From assembly GCA_030154185.1 (NCBI GenBank), contig JASKKK010000011.1, positions 1 through 60,682 on the forward strand: DNA of 60,682 nt, read 5' to 3'. Position 1 is the stretch's first letter. Each line of letters starts with the position of its first letter. This document shows, in pieces, positions 33,967 to 42,711 of this stretch. The notes below the pieces were generated by a model. It did not search any database and was not told where the DNA came from. It saw only the letters and a program-made list of their open reading frames with translations. Source of the DNA: Desulfuromonadales bacterium. GTDB lineage: Bacteria > Desulfobacterota > Desulfuromonadia > Desulfuromonadales > Syntrophotaleaceae. The position numbers and the translations under genes were made by a program.

Positions 33967-34236
33967 ATGACTCCGGAATTCGCCATAGCACTCGGCCGCC
34001 AGGCCATCGAAACGGTTTTGATGCTCGCCGCCCCCCTGCTGCTCGCCGGTCTTATCGTGGGTTTGCTGGTAAGCATCTTCCAGGCAGCCACTCAGATCAA
34101 CGAACAGACCATGACCTTTATCCCTAAAATCGTCGCGGTTTTCGTGACCCTGCTGATATGTGCCCCCTGGATGATTCGCACCCTGCTCACTTTTACCCGA
34201 AGCATCTTCGATAAAATTCCGAATGTGGGCGGCTGA
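33967..34236 (+). CDS. fliQ: flagellar export protein FliQ
   Basis: An 89-residue, two-segment membrane protein with 'RQAIETVLMLAAPLLLAGLIVGLLVSIFQAATQINEQT', the FliQ hallmark (broken here by L-A-G-L). It is part of the FliP5Q4R1 gate. Its stop codon overlaps the fliR start by one base. Confidence 0.95.
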   Translation: MTPEFAIALGRQAIETVLMLAAPLLLAGLIVGLLVSIFQAATQINEQTMTFIPKIVAVFVTLLICAPWMIRTLLTFTRSIFDKIPNVGG

Positions 34237-35012
34237 TGAGGATCGACCTGCCGCCGCTCGAAACGATCCAGGCCTTTATGGTATGCGCTGCACGGGTCAC
34301 TTCGCTGTTCGGCGCCCTGCCGGTTTTCGGCAGTGCCCAGACCCCGGTCCGGGTGCGGATCGCCCTGTCCGTCACCATTGCCCTGGTAATATTTCCGCTG
34401 TTGCCCCCGCTGCTGCCGCCAACGCCTCCCACGCCCGTCGGTCTGGTTATCCTCCTGGCGCAGGAAACGCTGGTCGGACTGATGATCGGCTTTACGGCTC
34501 GCCTGATCTTCATCGCGGTAGAATTCGGCGGTGCTATTATCGGCTACCAGATGGGTTTTGCCGCCGCCAACGTTTTCGACCCGCAAAACCAGCATCAGCT
34601 TTCCCTGATCTCGCAGTTTCAGAACGTCTTCGCCATTCTCATATTTCTGGCCTTCGACATCCATCACCTGTTTCTGCGCCTGATTTCCGAGTCCTATCGG
34701 CTGCTGCCCGTCGGCAATGTCGATCTGGGCGGCGAGGCCATCCCCTATCTGTCCCGCCTGACCGGCGACATGTTCGTCCTGGCGGTAAAATTCAGCGCCC
34801 CCGTCCTTATCGTGCTGCTGCTGTCCGGGCTGATACTGGGTATCATGTCGCGCATCTTTCAGCAATTGAATGCCTTCATGCTCTCCTTCCCCATCAACAT
34901 CGGGGTGTCGTTCATCGCCATAGGCCTGACCATGCAGTTGCTGGCGGTCATGCTGCACCGGGAATTCAACAGCCTGCAGGAACGTTTTGCCACCCTTCTG
35001 CGCCTGCTTTAA
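34236..35012 (+). CDS. fliR: flagellar export protein FliR
   Basis: A 258-residue integral membrane protein with six hydrophobic segments, 'GALPVFGSAQTPVRVRIALS' and 'QETLVGLMIGFTARLIF' motifs, and the 'VSFIAIGLTMQLLAVML' C-terminal part. It caps the export gate. It follows fliQ with TGATG coupling and precedes flhB. Confidence 0.95.
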   Translation: MRIDLPPLETIQAFMVCAARVTSLFGALPVFGSAQTPVRVRIALSVTIALVIFPLLPPLLPPTPPTPVGLVILLAQETLVGLMIGFTARLIFIAVEFGGAIIGYQMGFAAANVFDPQNQHQLSLISQFQNVFAILIFLAFDIHHLFLRLISESYRLLPVGNVDLGGEAIPYLSRLTGDMFVLAVKFSAPVLIVLLLSGLILGIMSRIFQQLNAFMLSFPINIGVSFIAIGLTMQLLAVMLHREFNSLQERFATLLRLL

Positions 35013-35030
35013 GAGGAAGGACGGATAGTC

Positions 35031-36086
35031 ATGGCAGACTCGGATCAGGAACGCACAGAACAAGCCACAGCCAAGCGGCGCAATGAATTCCGCGAAAAAG
35101 GCCAGGTGGCGCAAAGTAAGGAGATTCATACGGCGGCGATCATGTCCGGCACCTTGCTTCTATGGACTTTTTACGCCCCTGTCTTCTGGCGTTCCCTGGA
35201 GAACATCCTGGGACAAATCTGGACCATAGCCGGTTCTTTCGAGGTTACCCGCTTGTCGGTGATCATGCTTTTGAGCCGACTCGGCCAGGAAATGGCCCTC
35301 CTCCTGGCACCGATCCTGCTAACAACCCTGGTCGTTGGGATCCTGTCGAGCTATCTGCAGATCGGATGGATTTTCTCAACCAAATCCTTAACGCCGGATT
35401 TCACCAAAATCAACCCGGTGACGGGCCTGGGCCGCCTGTTTTCCAAGCGTTCGATCATCGAAGTGGTCAAGTCCTCGCTCAAGGTTCTGCTGGTCGGCAT
35501 CATCGCCTACAAGGTGGTCGTTGCCGAATTCGGTCATGCTCTTGACCTGGTCGACATGGACGTCAAAGACTCCGTCCGTTTTCTGGCCAGCATGGCGGGG
35601 CGCATCATGTTGCGTACCTGCGGTGTCATGATTTTGTTGGGGGTGCTCGATTTTCTCTATGTCCGTTGGGAAATGGAAGAGAAAATGAAAATGACCAAGC
35701 AGGAACAGAAGGAAGAGCACAAGGAAAGCGAAGGGGATCCGCAGATCAAGTCGCGCATTCGTTCTTTGCAGATGCAGGCCGCACGCCGTCGCATGATGGC
35801 CGAAGTGCCCAAGGCCGACGTCGTCATCACCAACCCGACCCACCTGTCCATCGCCCTGGCCTACGACCGCAGTCGCATGAACGCGCCGCAGATCGTCGCC
35901 AAGGGCGCCGATGCCGTAGCCATGCGCATCCGCGAAATCGCCCGGGAGCACAAAGTCCCTCAGGTGGAAAACAAGCCGGTGGCCCGCGCCCTGTACAAAA
36001 TCGACATCGGCAAGGAAGTGCCGGAGGAGATGTTCCAGGCGGTGGCGGAAATCCTCGCCTATGTTTACGGACTTAAAAGGCCTTAA
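35031..36086 (+). CDS. flhB: flagellar export switch protein FlhB
   Basis: The 351-residue protein has four membrane segments and a cytoplasmic domain with the autocleavage site N268-P269-T270-H271. Cleavage lets it switch export from rod/hook to filament substrates on a signal from FliK. The N-terminus 'DSDQERTEQATAKRRNEFREKGQV' is typical (broken by E-R-T). A period-7 intergenic repeat separates it from flhA. Confidence 0.96.
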   Translation: MADSDQERTEQATAKRRNEFREKGQVAQSKEIHTAAIMSGTLLLWTFYAPVFWRSLENILGQIWTIAGSFEVTRLSVIMLLSRLGQEMALLLAPILLTTLVVGILSSYLQIGWIFSTKSLTPDFTKINPVTGLGRLFSKRSIIEVVKSSLKVLLVGIIAYKVVVAEFGHALDLVDMDVKDSVRFLASMAGRIMLRTCGVMILLGVLDFLYVRWEMEEKMKMTKQEQKEEHKESEGDPQIKSRIRSLQMQAARRRMMAEVPKADVVITNPTHLSIALAYDRSRMNAPQIVAKGADAVAMRIREIAREHKVPQVENKPVARALYKIDIGKEVPEEMFQAVAEILAYVYGLKRP

Positions 36087-36089
36087 ACC

Positions 36090-36159
36090 GTCATTGGTCA
36101 TTAGTCCTTGGTCAATGGTTAACCCGATAAACAAAAGACAAATGACGCATAACAGGGAA
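36090..36159. repeat. heptad-period repeat array between flhB and flhA
   Basis: The units GTCATTG, GTCATTA, GTCCTTG, GTCAATG and GTTAACC run head to tail. Less strict seven-base blocks beginning with C follow (CGATAAA, CAAAAGA, CAAATGA, CGCATAA, CAGGGAA). Similar arrays occur at 44943-45031 and 46161-46321. They resemble the short tandem heptamers known in cyanobacteria. Confidence 0.7.
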
Positions 36160-36170
36160 CGATTTTAAAA

Positions 36171-38252
36171 ATGCTCGATCATCTTAAACAACAGGACTGG
36201 AAAACGCTCTTTCTGCGCAGCGATGTGATGGTCGCCGTCGGCCTGGTGGCCATCCTGATGGTCATGATTCTACCCCTGCCGTCCTTTATGCTGGACATCT
36301 TTCTGTCCATGAACATCACCATCGCCCTGTTGATCCTGATCATCTGTCTTTACACCATAAAGCCTCTGGAGTTTGCACTTTTTCCATCGGTGCTGCTGGC
36401 CACAACCCTGTTCCGCCTGTCACTGAACGTCGCCTCGACGCGCCTGATTCTTTTGCGCGGCAACGAAGGCCCCTCTGCCGCAGGTTCGGTCATTCAGTCG
36501 TTCGGACAGTTCGTGGTAGGCGGAAACTATGTGGTCGGCATCGTGGTCTTCATCATCCTGGTGGTCATCAACTTCATGGTCATCACCAAAGGTGCCGGGC
36601 GTGTGGCCGAAGTGTCGGCCCGCTTCACCCTCGACGCCATGCCCGGCAAACAGATGGCCATCGATGCCGACCTCAATGCCGGCCTGCTTACCGAAGCGGA
36701 AGCGCGCGAGCGCCGCCAGGAGATCGCCAGCGAGGCCACTTTTTACGGCGCCATGGACGGTGCCAGCAAATTCGTAAAGGGTGACGCCATCGCGGGAATC
36801 ATCATCACCCTGATCAATATCGGCGCCGGATTCGTTATCGGCGTCATGCAAAAAAGCATGGCGCCCGGCACCGCCGCCGAAACCTATACCATTCTTACCG
36901 TGGGCGACGGTCTGGTGGGCCAGATTCCGGCTCTGATCATCTCCACCGCCGCCGGCATCCTGGTCACCCGTACCGCCGGCGAACAGGATTTCGGCGGAGC
37001 CCTGAAAACCCAGTTCAGCATACACCCCCAGGCACTGTGGGTCGTTTCCGGCATTTTGCTTGCCTTCGCCCTGATCCCCGGACTGCCGACCATCCCCTTC
37101 CTGGTACTGTCTTCGGCTTTGGCCTTTGCCGCCTACAAGGTACAGAAAACCCAGGCCGACGAGGAAATCGCTCAACAGCAGGAACATAAGCCATCGACCA
37201 CTCAGGAAGAGAACTACGAAGAGATGCTGGCTGTCGATATGCTGGAACTGGAGGTCGGCTACGGCCTGATTCCGATGGTGGACGCCAACCAGAACGGCGA
37301 ACTTCTGCCACGCATCCGTTCCATCCGCAAACAGTTCGCCCTCGATTTCGGCTTCATCATCCCGCCGATCCATATCAAGGACAACCTGCAGCTCAAACCC
37401 AACGAATACGCCGTACTTCTCAAGGGAATGCGCATCGCCGGCGGAGAAATCCTTCCCAACCATCACCTGGCCATGAACCCCGGCATCGCCACGGAACCCC
37501 TGAAGGGGGTGGCCACCACCGAACCGGCCTTCGGCCTGCCGGCCACCTGGATCGCGGAAGAGCTCAAGGAAAGGGCACAGATTGCCGGATACACGGTCGT
37601 CGACGGCACCACCGTCATCACCACCCACATCACCGAAATCATAAAAAGACATGCTCACGAATTGATCGGTCGCCAGGAGGTACAGAACTTGCTAGATAAT
37701 ATTGGCAAGAGCTATCCGAAACTGGTCGAGGAGCTCACGCCAAACCTTTTACCTCTGGGATGCATCATGAAAGTACTGCAGAATCTGCTTCGCGAACAGG
37801 TTTCGATCCGGGATCTGCGAACCATTCTGGAGACCCTGGCCGATTGGGGCGGCGCCACCAAGGACCCGGATTTGCTCACCGAGCAGGTCCGCCAGGCCAT
37901 GGCCCGCGCCATCAGCGGCCAACATGCGCAAGAGGATGATCTACTGGAGCTGATGACCCTGGACCAGCAACTCGAAGAGACCATCGAGCAGTCGGTGCAG
38001 CGCACCGGTGAAGGCAGCTACCTGACACTCGATCCGGGAACGGCGCAGGCGCTTCTGGAAAACCTGGCAGCCACCATGCAATCCCTGGGCGGGGGCACGA
38101 CACCGATTCTTTTGTGCCCGCCAACGATTCGACCGCATGTCAAGCGCTTGACCGAACGTTACCTGCCCAACCTGGTGTGTCTGTCCCATAATGAAATTTC
38201 CCCTCACCTGAGGGTGCAATCGTTAGGAACGGTGAGTATCAATGCTGGTTAG
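36171..38252 (+). CDS. flhA: flagellar export protein FlhA
   Basis: At 693 residues this is a full-length FlhA: eight membrane segments in the first half, the FHIPEP-type loop with 'RVAEVSARFTLDAMPGKQMAIDADLNAG' (contains A-R-F-T-L), and a large cytoplasmic domain that docks chaperones. It forms the nonameric export ring. Its last 11 bases overlap flhF. Confidence 0.97.
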   Translation: MLDHLKQQDWKTLFLRSDVMVAVGLVAILMVMILPLPSFMLDIFLSMNITIALLILIICLYTIKPLEFALFPSVLLATTLFRLSLNVASTRLILLRGNEGPSAAGSVIQSFGQFVVGGNYVVGIVVFIILVVINFMVITKGAGRVAEVSARFTLDAMPGKQMAIDADLNAGLLTEAEARERRQEIASEATFYGAMDGASKFVKGDAIAGIIITLINIGAGFVIGVMQKSMAPGTAAETYTILTVGDGLVGQIPALIISTAAGILVTRTAGEQDFGGALKTQFSIHPQALWVVSGILLAFALIPGLPTIPFLVLSSALAFAAYKVQKTQADEEIAQQQEHKPSTTQEENYEEMLAVDMLELEVGYGLIPMVDANQNGELLPRIRSIRKQFALDFGFIIPPIHIKDNLQLKPNEYAVLLKGMRIAGGEILPNHHLAMNPGIATEPLKGVATTEPAFGLPATWIAEELKERAQIAGYTVVDGTTVITTHITEIIKRHAHELIGRQEVQNLLDNIGKSYPKLVEELTPNLLPLGCIMKVLQNLLREQVSIRDLRTILETLADWGGATKDPDLLTEQVRQAMARAISGQHAQEDDLLELMTLDQQLEETIEQSVQRTGEGSYLTLDPGTAQALLENLAATMQSLGGGTTPILLCPPTIRPHVKRLTERYLPNLVCLSHNEISPHLRVQSLGTVSINAG

Positions 38253-39498
38253 AGTCTTCGAAGCCGAAACCATGCCCCTGGCCCTGAAGAAGGTCAAAGA
38301 GGCTCTGGGTCCGGATGCCTTGATCCTGTCCACCCGCACGGTACGCAAAGGCGGATTGGGCGTTTTTCGCAAGCCGATCTGCGAAGTTACGGCCGCTATC
38401 GACTCCATGGAACCGGAATCGCTCAAAGAGTCCTCGCCCGAACCGGCCGAGGACCGGGAAGCGGTACAGGATGAGCTGACCTACCAGGACCTCTGGAAGC
38501 AATCGCAGCAAAACCACTCTGACGGCTATCCATCAACGAACCATAACTCCAAACACCCTGACGAAGACAATCTCAAAGATGTCCGGAACGAGATCGACGA
38601 ACTCAAGGCGCTGGTAAAACAACTGGCAAAGCCCGCCGAACCGGCGGTACCGCAAGCGATCGCCACGCCACGACCTCAAAAACCGAAAGCAAGCGCCGAA
38701 GTCCGGGAAATGAGGCTTTTGCAGAATGAGCTTGAGCGCCTTGGCATCGGCGGTGAAGCGGCTGCAGCCCTGGAACAGTACGCATGGGAAAGGCTCTCGC
38801 CGAGACAACTTGGCGACCCGCAGGGAATCCGAGAGTTTCTGGCAGAGGCCATCGGCAGGATGATCCATGTCGCCGCCCCATTCCAGACCGGTCCCAACCG
38901 GCAGAAACGCGTTGCCTTGGTCGGACCGACGGGAGTCGGCAAGACCACGACCATTGCCAAAATGGCCGCAAGCCAGTTACTGCGAGGCGTTACCGGCGTC
39001 ACCCTGATCACCATCGATACCTACCGCATCGCGGCCGTCGAACAACTCAAGGTATATGGGGAGATCATGAACATCCCGGTGGAGGTCGTTACCACGCCGG
39101 AACAATTGCAGCAGGCATTGAAGCGGCACCGAGACAAGGAACTGATCCTCATCGACACTGCTGGACGCAGCCCCCGCGATGACATGAGCATTGCGGAACT
39201 GACCACTTTCCTCGAAACGGCCGACACCGAAAACCACCTGGTTCTTTCCGCCACCACCCGGGACCGGGAACTGACCGATATCGTAAAACGCTTCGGTCGC
39301 ATCCCTCTGCACAGCCTGGTTTTCACCAAACTGGACGAGTGCGAACAATGCGGCACGGTGCTTAACATTTCACTGACCCAGCAGCTGCCCCTGTCGTTTC
39401 TTACCAACGGGCAGCGGGTGCCTGAAGATTTGATTGAAGCTGATGCCGAAGCCATAACCGGATTCATCACCGGCAGTCATCGAGAGAAGGCCGTATGA
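38242..39498 (+). CDS. flhF: flagellar placement GTPase FlhF
   Basis: The 418-residue SRP-type GTPase has a basic N-terminal part, a variable linker (about 60-150) and the NG domain with G1 motif GPTGVGKTT at 228-236, 'LITIDTYRIAAVEQLKVYG' and DTAGRSPRD. It sets flagellar site and number, usually at a pole, opposed by FlhG. It overlaps flhA by 11 bases and flhG by four. Confidence 0.95.
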   Translation: MLVRVFEAETMPLALKKVKEALGPDALILSTRTVRKGGLGVFRKPICEVTAAIDSMEPESLKESSPEPAEDREAVQDELTYQDLWKQSQQNHSDGYPSTNHNSKHPDEDNLKDVRNEIDELKALVKQLAKPAEPAVPQAIATPRPQKPKASAEVREMRLLQNELERLGIGGEAAAALEQYAWERLSPRQLGDPQGIREFLAEAIGRMIHVAAPFQTGPNRQKRVALVGPTGVGKTTTIAKMAASQLLRGVTGVTLITIDTYRIAAVEQLKVYGEIMNIPVEVVTTPEQLQQALKRHRDKELILIDTAGRSPRDDMSIAELTTFLETADTENHLVLSATTRDRELTDIVKRFGRIPLHSLVFTKLDECEQCGTVLNISLTQQLPLSFLTNGQRVPEDLIEADAEAITGFITGSHREKAV

Positions 39499-40409
39499 AC
39501 AGCCATTACGAGCAGACCGATCAAGCGGAAACGTTGCGCACCATGAAGGACTTCCGAGGCGAACAGGACGACATGTCGACGGCCGAAATTCAACCGACGC
39601 GCGTCATTGCCGTGGCCAGCGGCAAAGGCGGCGTGGGCAAAACCGCCGTCGTGGCCAATACGGCTTATGCCCTGGCGCAGCTGGGAAAAAAGATCCTGAT
39701 CATCGACGCGGACCTGGGACTGGCCAACATCGATGTCGTCTTCGGACTCAACCCGCGCTACAACCTCAACCACTTCTTCGAAGGGCTCAAATCTCTCGAG
39801 GAGATCATGGTCGAAGGCCCCTGGGGCATTAAAATTCTTCCGGCCGGGTCGGGGGTGCAGCAGTTCACCCGGCTCGATTCCCTGCAGCGCATGCGTCTTA
39901 TCGAAGACCTCGACAGTCTGCAGGAGGATTTCGATGTGGTGCTTATCGACACGGAAGCCGGCATTTCAGAAAACGTCACCTACTTCACCGTCGCCGCCCA
40001 GGAAATCTTCATCGTGACCAGTCCCGAGCCGACTGCCATCACCGATGCCTACGCTTTGATGAAACTGCTCTCGACCCGCTACCATCAAAAGGAATTCCAA
40101 CTGATCGTCAATTCGGTCGGCAACACTTCCGAAGGTCTGGATGTTTACCAGAAACTGACCACGGTCGCCAATCGCTACCTGTCCATCAGTATCGATTATC
40201 TGGGCTGTATCCCTTTCGACAAGCGACTGCGGGAATCGATCCGCCGCCAAAGCCCCATGGTGGAACTCTATCCGGGCAGCAAGACCAGCGGCGCATTCAC
40301 CGGTTTTGCCAAAAATATTATGAATGCTCCCGCGGAAATCCACCCCAAAGGCACTTTGCAGTTTTTCTGGAAACGCCTGTTTTCCGTCAACGGAGGGGAT
40401 CTGCCATGA
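39495..40409 (+). CDS. flhG: flagellar number regulator FlhG (FleN/MinD-like ATPase)
   Basis: The 304-residue ParA/MinD-type ATPase has the deviant Walker A KGGVGKT (44-50), IDADLGLANIDVVFG and a C-terminal basic/aromatic end. FlhG limits flagellar number, acts on FlhF's GTPase and can bind FlrC-type activators. An N-terminal extension (about 30 residues) could hold the FlhF-activating helix. The ATG overlaps the flhF stop. Confidence 0.94.
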   Translation: MNSHYEQTDQAETLRTMKDFRGEQDDMSTAEIQPTRVIAVASGKGGVGKTAVVANTAYALAQLGKKILIIDADLGLANIDVVFGLNPRYNLNHFFEGLKSLEEIMVEGPWGIKILPAGSGVQQFTRLDSLQRMRLIEDLDSLQEDFDVVLIDTEAGISENVTYFTVAAQEIFIVTSPEPTAITDAYALMKLLSTRYHQKEFQLIVNSVGNTSEGLDVYQKLTTVANRYLSISIDYLGCIPFDKRLRESIRRQSPMVELYPGSKTSGAFTGFAKNIMNAPAEIHPKGTLQFFWKRLFSVNGGDLP

Positions 40410-41173
40410 ATTTCGGACCTGTCTACGCCCCCGTCAGAGCGGATGAAAAGGATCGGCTGATCAAGAGCCACCTGCACATGGTGAGTTTCCTGACCGAGCG
40501 CATGGTAAGTCAGGTTCCTGCCTTCATGACCCGCGAAGATATCGCAAGCGCCGCTATGGTGGGCCTGGTCGATGCCGCGAACCGCTTCAAGCCGAGCATG
40601 GGGGTATTGTTTAAAACCTTTGCGGAAAAGCGCATGCGCGGCGCCGTTCTCGATGAGGTGCGTCGCATGGACTGGTTTTCCCGCTCCCTGCGTCAGAAGC
40701 AGTCCCGCGTCTGCCAGGCCATCGAGGATTTGGAAAGGCGCCTCGGCCGCCCTCCCGAGGAAGAGGAAGTCGCATCCTCCCTGGAAATGACACTGGATGA
40801 CTACCGTCAGTTGCTCGGCGAGGTCAGTTATCTCGGCTGCGTCAGTCTGCATGAAACCCTCGAAGATTCGCCCGACGGCCCGACCATGCTGGACAACATC
40901 GAAGATCAGGACAGTCCCAGCGCCATGGAGATGCTCGAAAACAGCGAACTGACGCAGGAGCTGGCCCGGCAGATCGATCGGCTCACCGAAAAGGAGCGTC
41001 TGGTCGTTTCGCTTTATTACTATGAAGAACTGAGCCAGAAAGAGATCGCGGAAGTGCTGGAGTTGTCCGAAGGACGCGTCTCCCAACTGCACAGCCAGGC
41101 TCTGATGAAACTTAAGACGTCGATCAAACGATCTCAAACAGGAGGGACGGGTCGATCATCGACGGCCCGCTGA
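40406..41173 (+). CDS. fliA: flagellar sigma factor FliA (sigma-28)
   Basis: The 255-residue sigma factor has regions 2 (DIASAAMVGLVDAANRFKP), 3 and 4 (LSQKEIAEVLELSEGRVSQLHSQAL) of the FliA/SigD type. Three sigma-28 promoters in the window (before flgF, flgM and fliC) are its likely targets, and FlgM at 46915 its inhibitor. It overlaps flhG by four bases. Confidence 0.96.
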   Translation: MNFGPVYAPVRADEKDRLIKSHLHMVSFLTERMVSQVPAFMTREDIASAAMVGLVDAANRFKPSMGVLFKTFAEKRMRGAVLDEVRRMDWFSRSLRQKQSRVCQAIEDLERRLGRPPEEEEVASSLEMTLDDYRQLLGEVSYLGCVSLHETLEDSPDGPTMLDNIEDQDSPSAMEMLENSELTQELARQIDRLTEKERLVVSLYYYEELSQKEIAEVLELSEGRVSQLHSQALMKLKTSIKRSQTGGTGRSSTAR

Positions 41174-41178
41174 ACATC

Positions 41179-41604
41179 ATGTCTTCGTTAATGATATTGT
41201 TCATACTGACCGCAGTCATAGGTTTGGCGGGGGTATCCGCTGCCTTTATCCTGGCATTGCGCCTGAAACATCTCAAACAGCAGTTGCGCAACCTCGATCC
41301 TTCCATTCCCGAAAATTCTAGCAGCCCCCAGCAACCGCCGGCCTTCCAGACGCCCATGCTGCAAGCCACTCTCAAACAGCGCCTCCAAAGGAACCATGGC
41401 CCTGGAACCACCCCCGACCGGTACAGAATGGCGGCGGGAATGGCGGCCCAGGGCATGACGGCCCAACAGATCGCCGATCTGCTGATGCTGCCGCCGGCCG
41501 AGGTCAGACAACTTATCCGCCTGAGCCGAGCCGGACGACCGCAACCGCCGCTTCGGCCGAGCGCCATCTCCACTGCCTCCCTGGTTGACGGCATGATAAA
41601 TTGA
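41179..41604 (+). CDS. small membrane-anchored protein with HTH-like tail (DUF6115-like)
   Basis: The 141-residue protein has one N-terminal membrane segment (about 3-26, ILFILTAVIGLAGVSAAFILAL), a charged linker and a C-terminal helical segment 'MAAQGMTAQQIADLLMLPPAEVRQLIRLSR' (longer than 20, broken here after M-T-A) that looks like a helix-turn-helix. This layout recalls DUF6115 proteins found near fliA. It follows fliA by five bases and ends the operon. Function is unknown; a membrane-tethered partner of the sigma factor or of FlhF/FlhG is one possibility. Confidence 0.65.
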   Translation: MSSLMILFILTAVIGLAGVSAAFILALRLKHLKQQLRNLDPSIPENSSSPQQPPAFQTPMLQATLKQRLQRNHGPGTTPDRYRMAAGMAAQGMTAQQIADLLMLPPAEVRQLIRLSRAGRPQPPLRPSAISTASLVDGMIN

Positions 41605-41613
41605 CATGTTTCG

Positions 41614-41662
41614 GCGGGCCATCCGGGAACATGTTGGGGATGGCCCGCTTGTGCCCTTTTTC
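41614..41662 (+). terminator. rho-independent terminator after the fliA operon
   Basis: GCGGGCCATCC (41614-41624) and GGATGGCCCGC (41638-41648) form an 11-base stem with a 13-base loop, followed by TTGTGCCCTTTTT. It closes the motA-fliA unit. Confidence 0.82.
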
Positions 41663-41811
41663 AACGACGCAAGTCGAACACAAGTCTCCGCCCTGCGCAC
41701 AAAATCAAGGGATCATAGAACAACCCGGAATTCTGGTCGCCCATCACCGGACTCCGCAAATTGTTTTGGTACAACCTGCAAGGCTTTTTCTTCGAGCTGC
41801 CCATAAAACAT

Positions 41812-41839
41812 TAAAGAAAAACCGCCAAGGGGTCGATAG
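41812..41839 (+). promoter_or_regulatory. sigma-28 promoter for the flgF operon
   Basis: TAAAGAAA (41812-41819) and GTCGATAG (41832-41839) are 12 bases apart, against the consensus TAAAGTTT-N11-GCCGATAA. The TAAA-N16 spacing is the same as at the flgM promoter in this window. The -10 lies inside a near-perfect palindrome. Confidence 0.6.
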
Positions 41840-41851
41840 TTAACCATCGAC
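41832..41851. repeat. 20-bp near-palindrome over the flgF promoter -10
   Basis: GTCGATAGTTAACCATCGAC is an inverted repeat except for one mismatched pair. It covers the -10 element and the likely start point, which suits an operator. No regulator is identified. Confidence 0.45.
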
Positions 41852-41874
41852 TTAACGAACCAAATGAGGCCGCT

Positions 41875-42612
41875 ATGAATCGAGGAACCTACGTCGCCCT
41901 TTCGGGAGCCCTGGTACGCCAGCAAATGATGGATACCATCAGCCATAACCTTTCCAACAACGAAACGATCGGCTTTAAAAAAGGTCAATCGGTATTCAAG
42001 ACCATGATGGAAAGAGCCGCGAACGGGCAATTTTTGGAGCGTGTCAATCTCGCCGAAATCGAAGAAGGCTTCACCGATTTTTCCCAGGGCAACCTGTCGC
42101 CCTCCGGTGTGCCGACCCACCTGGCCATTCAAGGCGAAGGCTTTTTCAAAGTGCAGGACGAGCAGGGCAACGTCTACTATACCCGACAAGGCAGCCTGCG
42201 CCTGGACAGCGAAGGACGCATGATCAACGCCCAGGGCATGGCTCTGCTCGGGGAGGACGGACGCCCCATCACCGTGCCGAATCCCGACATCACCATCGCC
42301 GAAGACGGCACCATCATGCTCGACGAAGGTCAGCAAACAAAAATCCCTCTGTATACTTTCGACGATTATTCCGTCCTCAGCCGTCAGGGCGGCGGACAGT
42401 TTACCGTACCGAAAGGCCAGGAACGTCAATTGGAAACCCTGGTCACCGATCCCCACATATTCCAGGGGCAGCTGGAAGGTTCCAATGTCAACCTGATGCA
42501 GGAAATGAGTCAGATGGTCGAATCGACCCGCGTATTCGAAGCCTGCCAGAAAATGCTCAAGACCTATCATTCCCTGGCCTCCGAAGCTAACAAACTCGGT
42601 ACCCTGGGATAA
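41875..42612 (+). CDS. flgF: flagellar basal-body rod protein FlgF
   Basis: The 245-residue rod protein has the N-terminal 'LVRQQMMDTISHNLSNNETIGFKKGQ' region (SHNLSN motif) and the C-terminal 'LMQEMSQMVESTRVFEACQKML' helix. It joins the proximal and distal rod. It is followed after 99 bases by flgG. A sigma-28 promoter candidate lies upstream, so it may be expressed later than flgB/flgC, which is unusual for a rod gene. Confidence 0.94.
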   Translation: MNRGTYVALSGALVRQQMMDTISHNLSNNETIGFKKGQSVFKTMMERAANGQFLERVNLAEIEEGFTDFSQGNLSPSGVPTHLAIQGEGFFKVQDEQGNVYYTRQGSLRLDSEGRMINAQGMALLGEDGRPITVPNPDITIAEDGTIMLDEGQQTKIPLYTFDDYSVLSRQGGGQFTVPKGQERQLETLVTDPHIFQGQLEGSNVNLMQEMSQMVESTRVFEACQKMLKTYHSLASEANKLGTLG

Positions 42613-42711
42613 TGATTTCAGCGTAGCCTCATCGATATTGTCATTAACCTGCCGTGTGGCGCGATATTGCCTCGGGAGGGTAAAGCACGAAAACGCAAAG
42701 GAGTTTGCACC

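Noticed and set aside
36420-37658. Minus-strand open frame of 412 codons opposite flhA
   Set aside because: Antisense shadow; repetitive Gly/Asp composition typical of reverse-read membrane protein codons.
41768-41781. TTGGTACAACCTGCA-like sigma-54 site upstream of flgF
   Set aside because: GG and GC are only eight bases apart instead of ten; a sigma-28 site lies closer to the gene.
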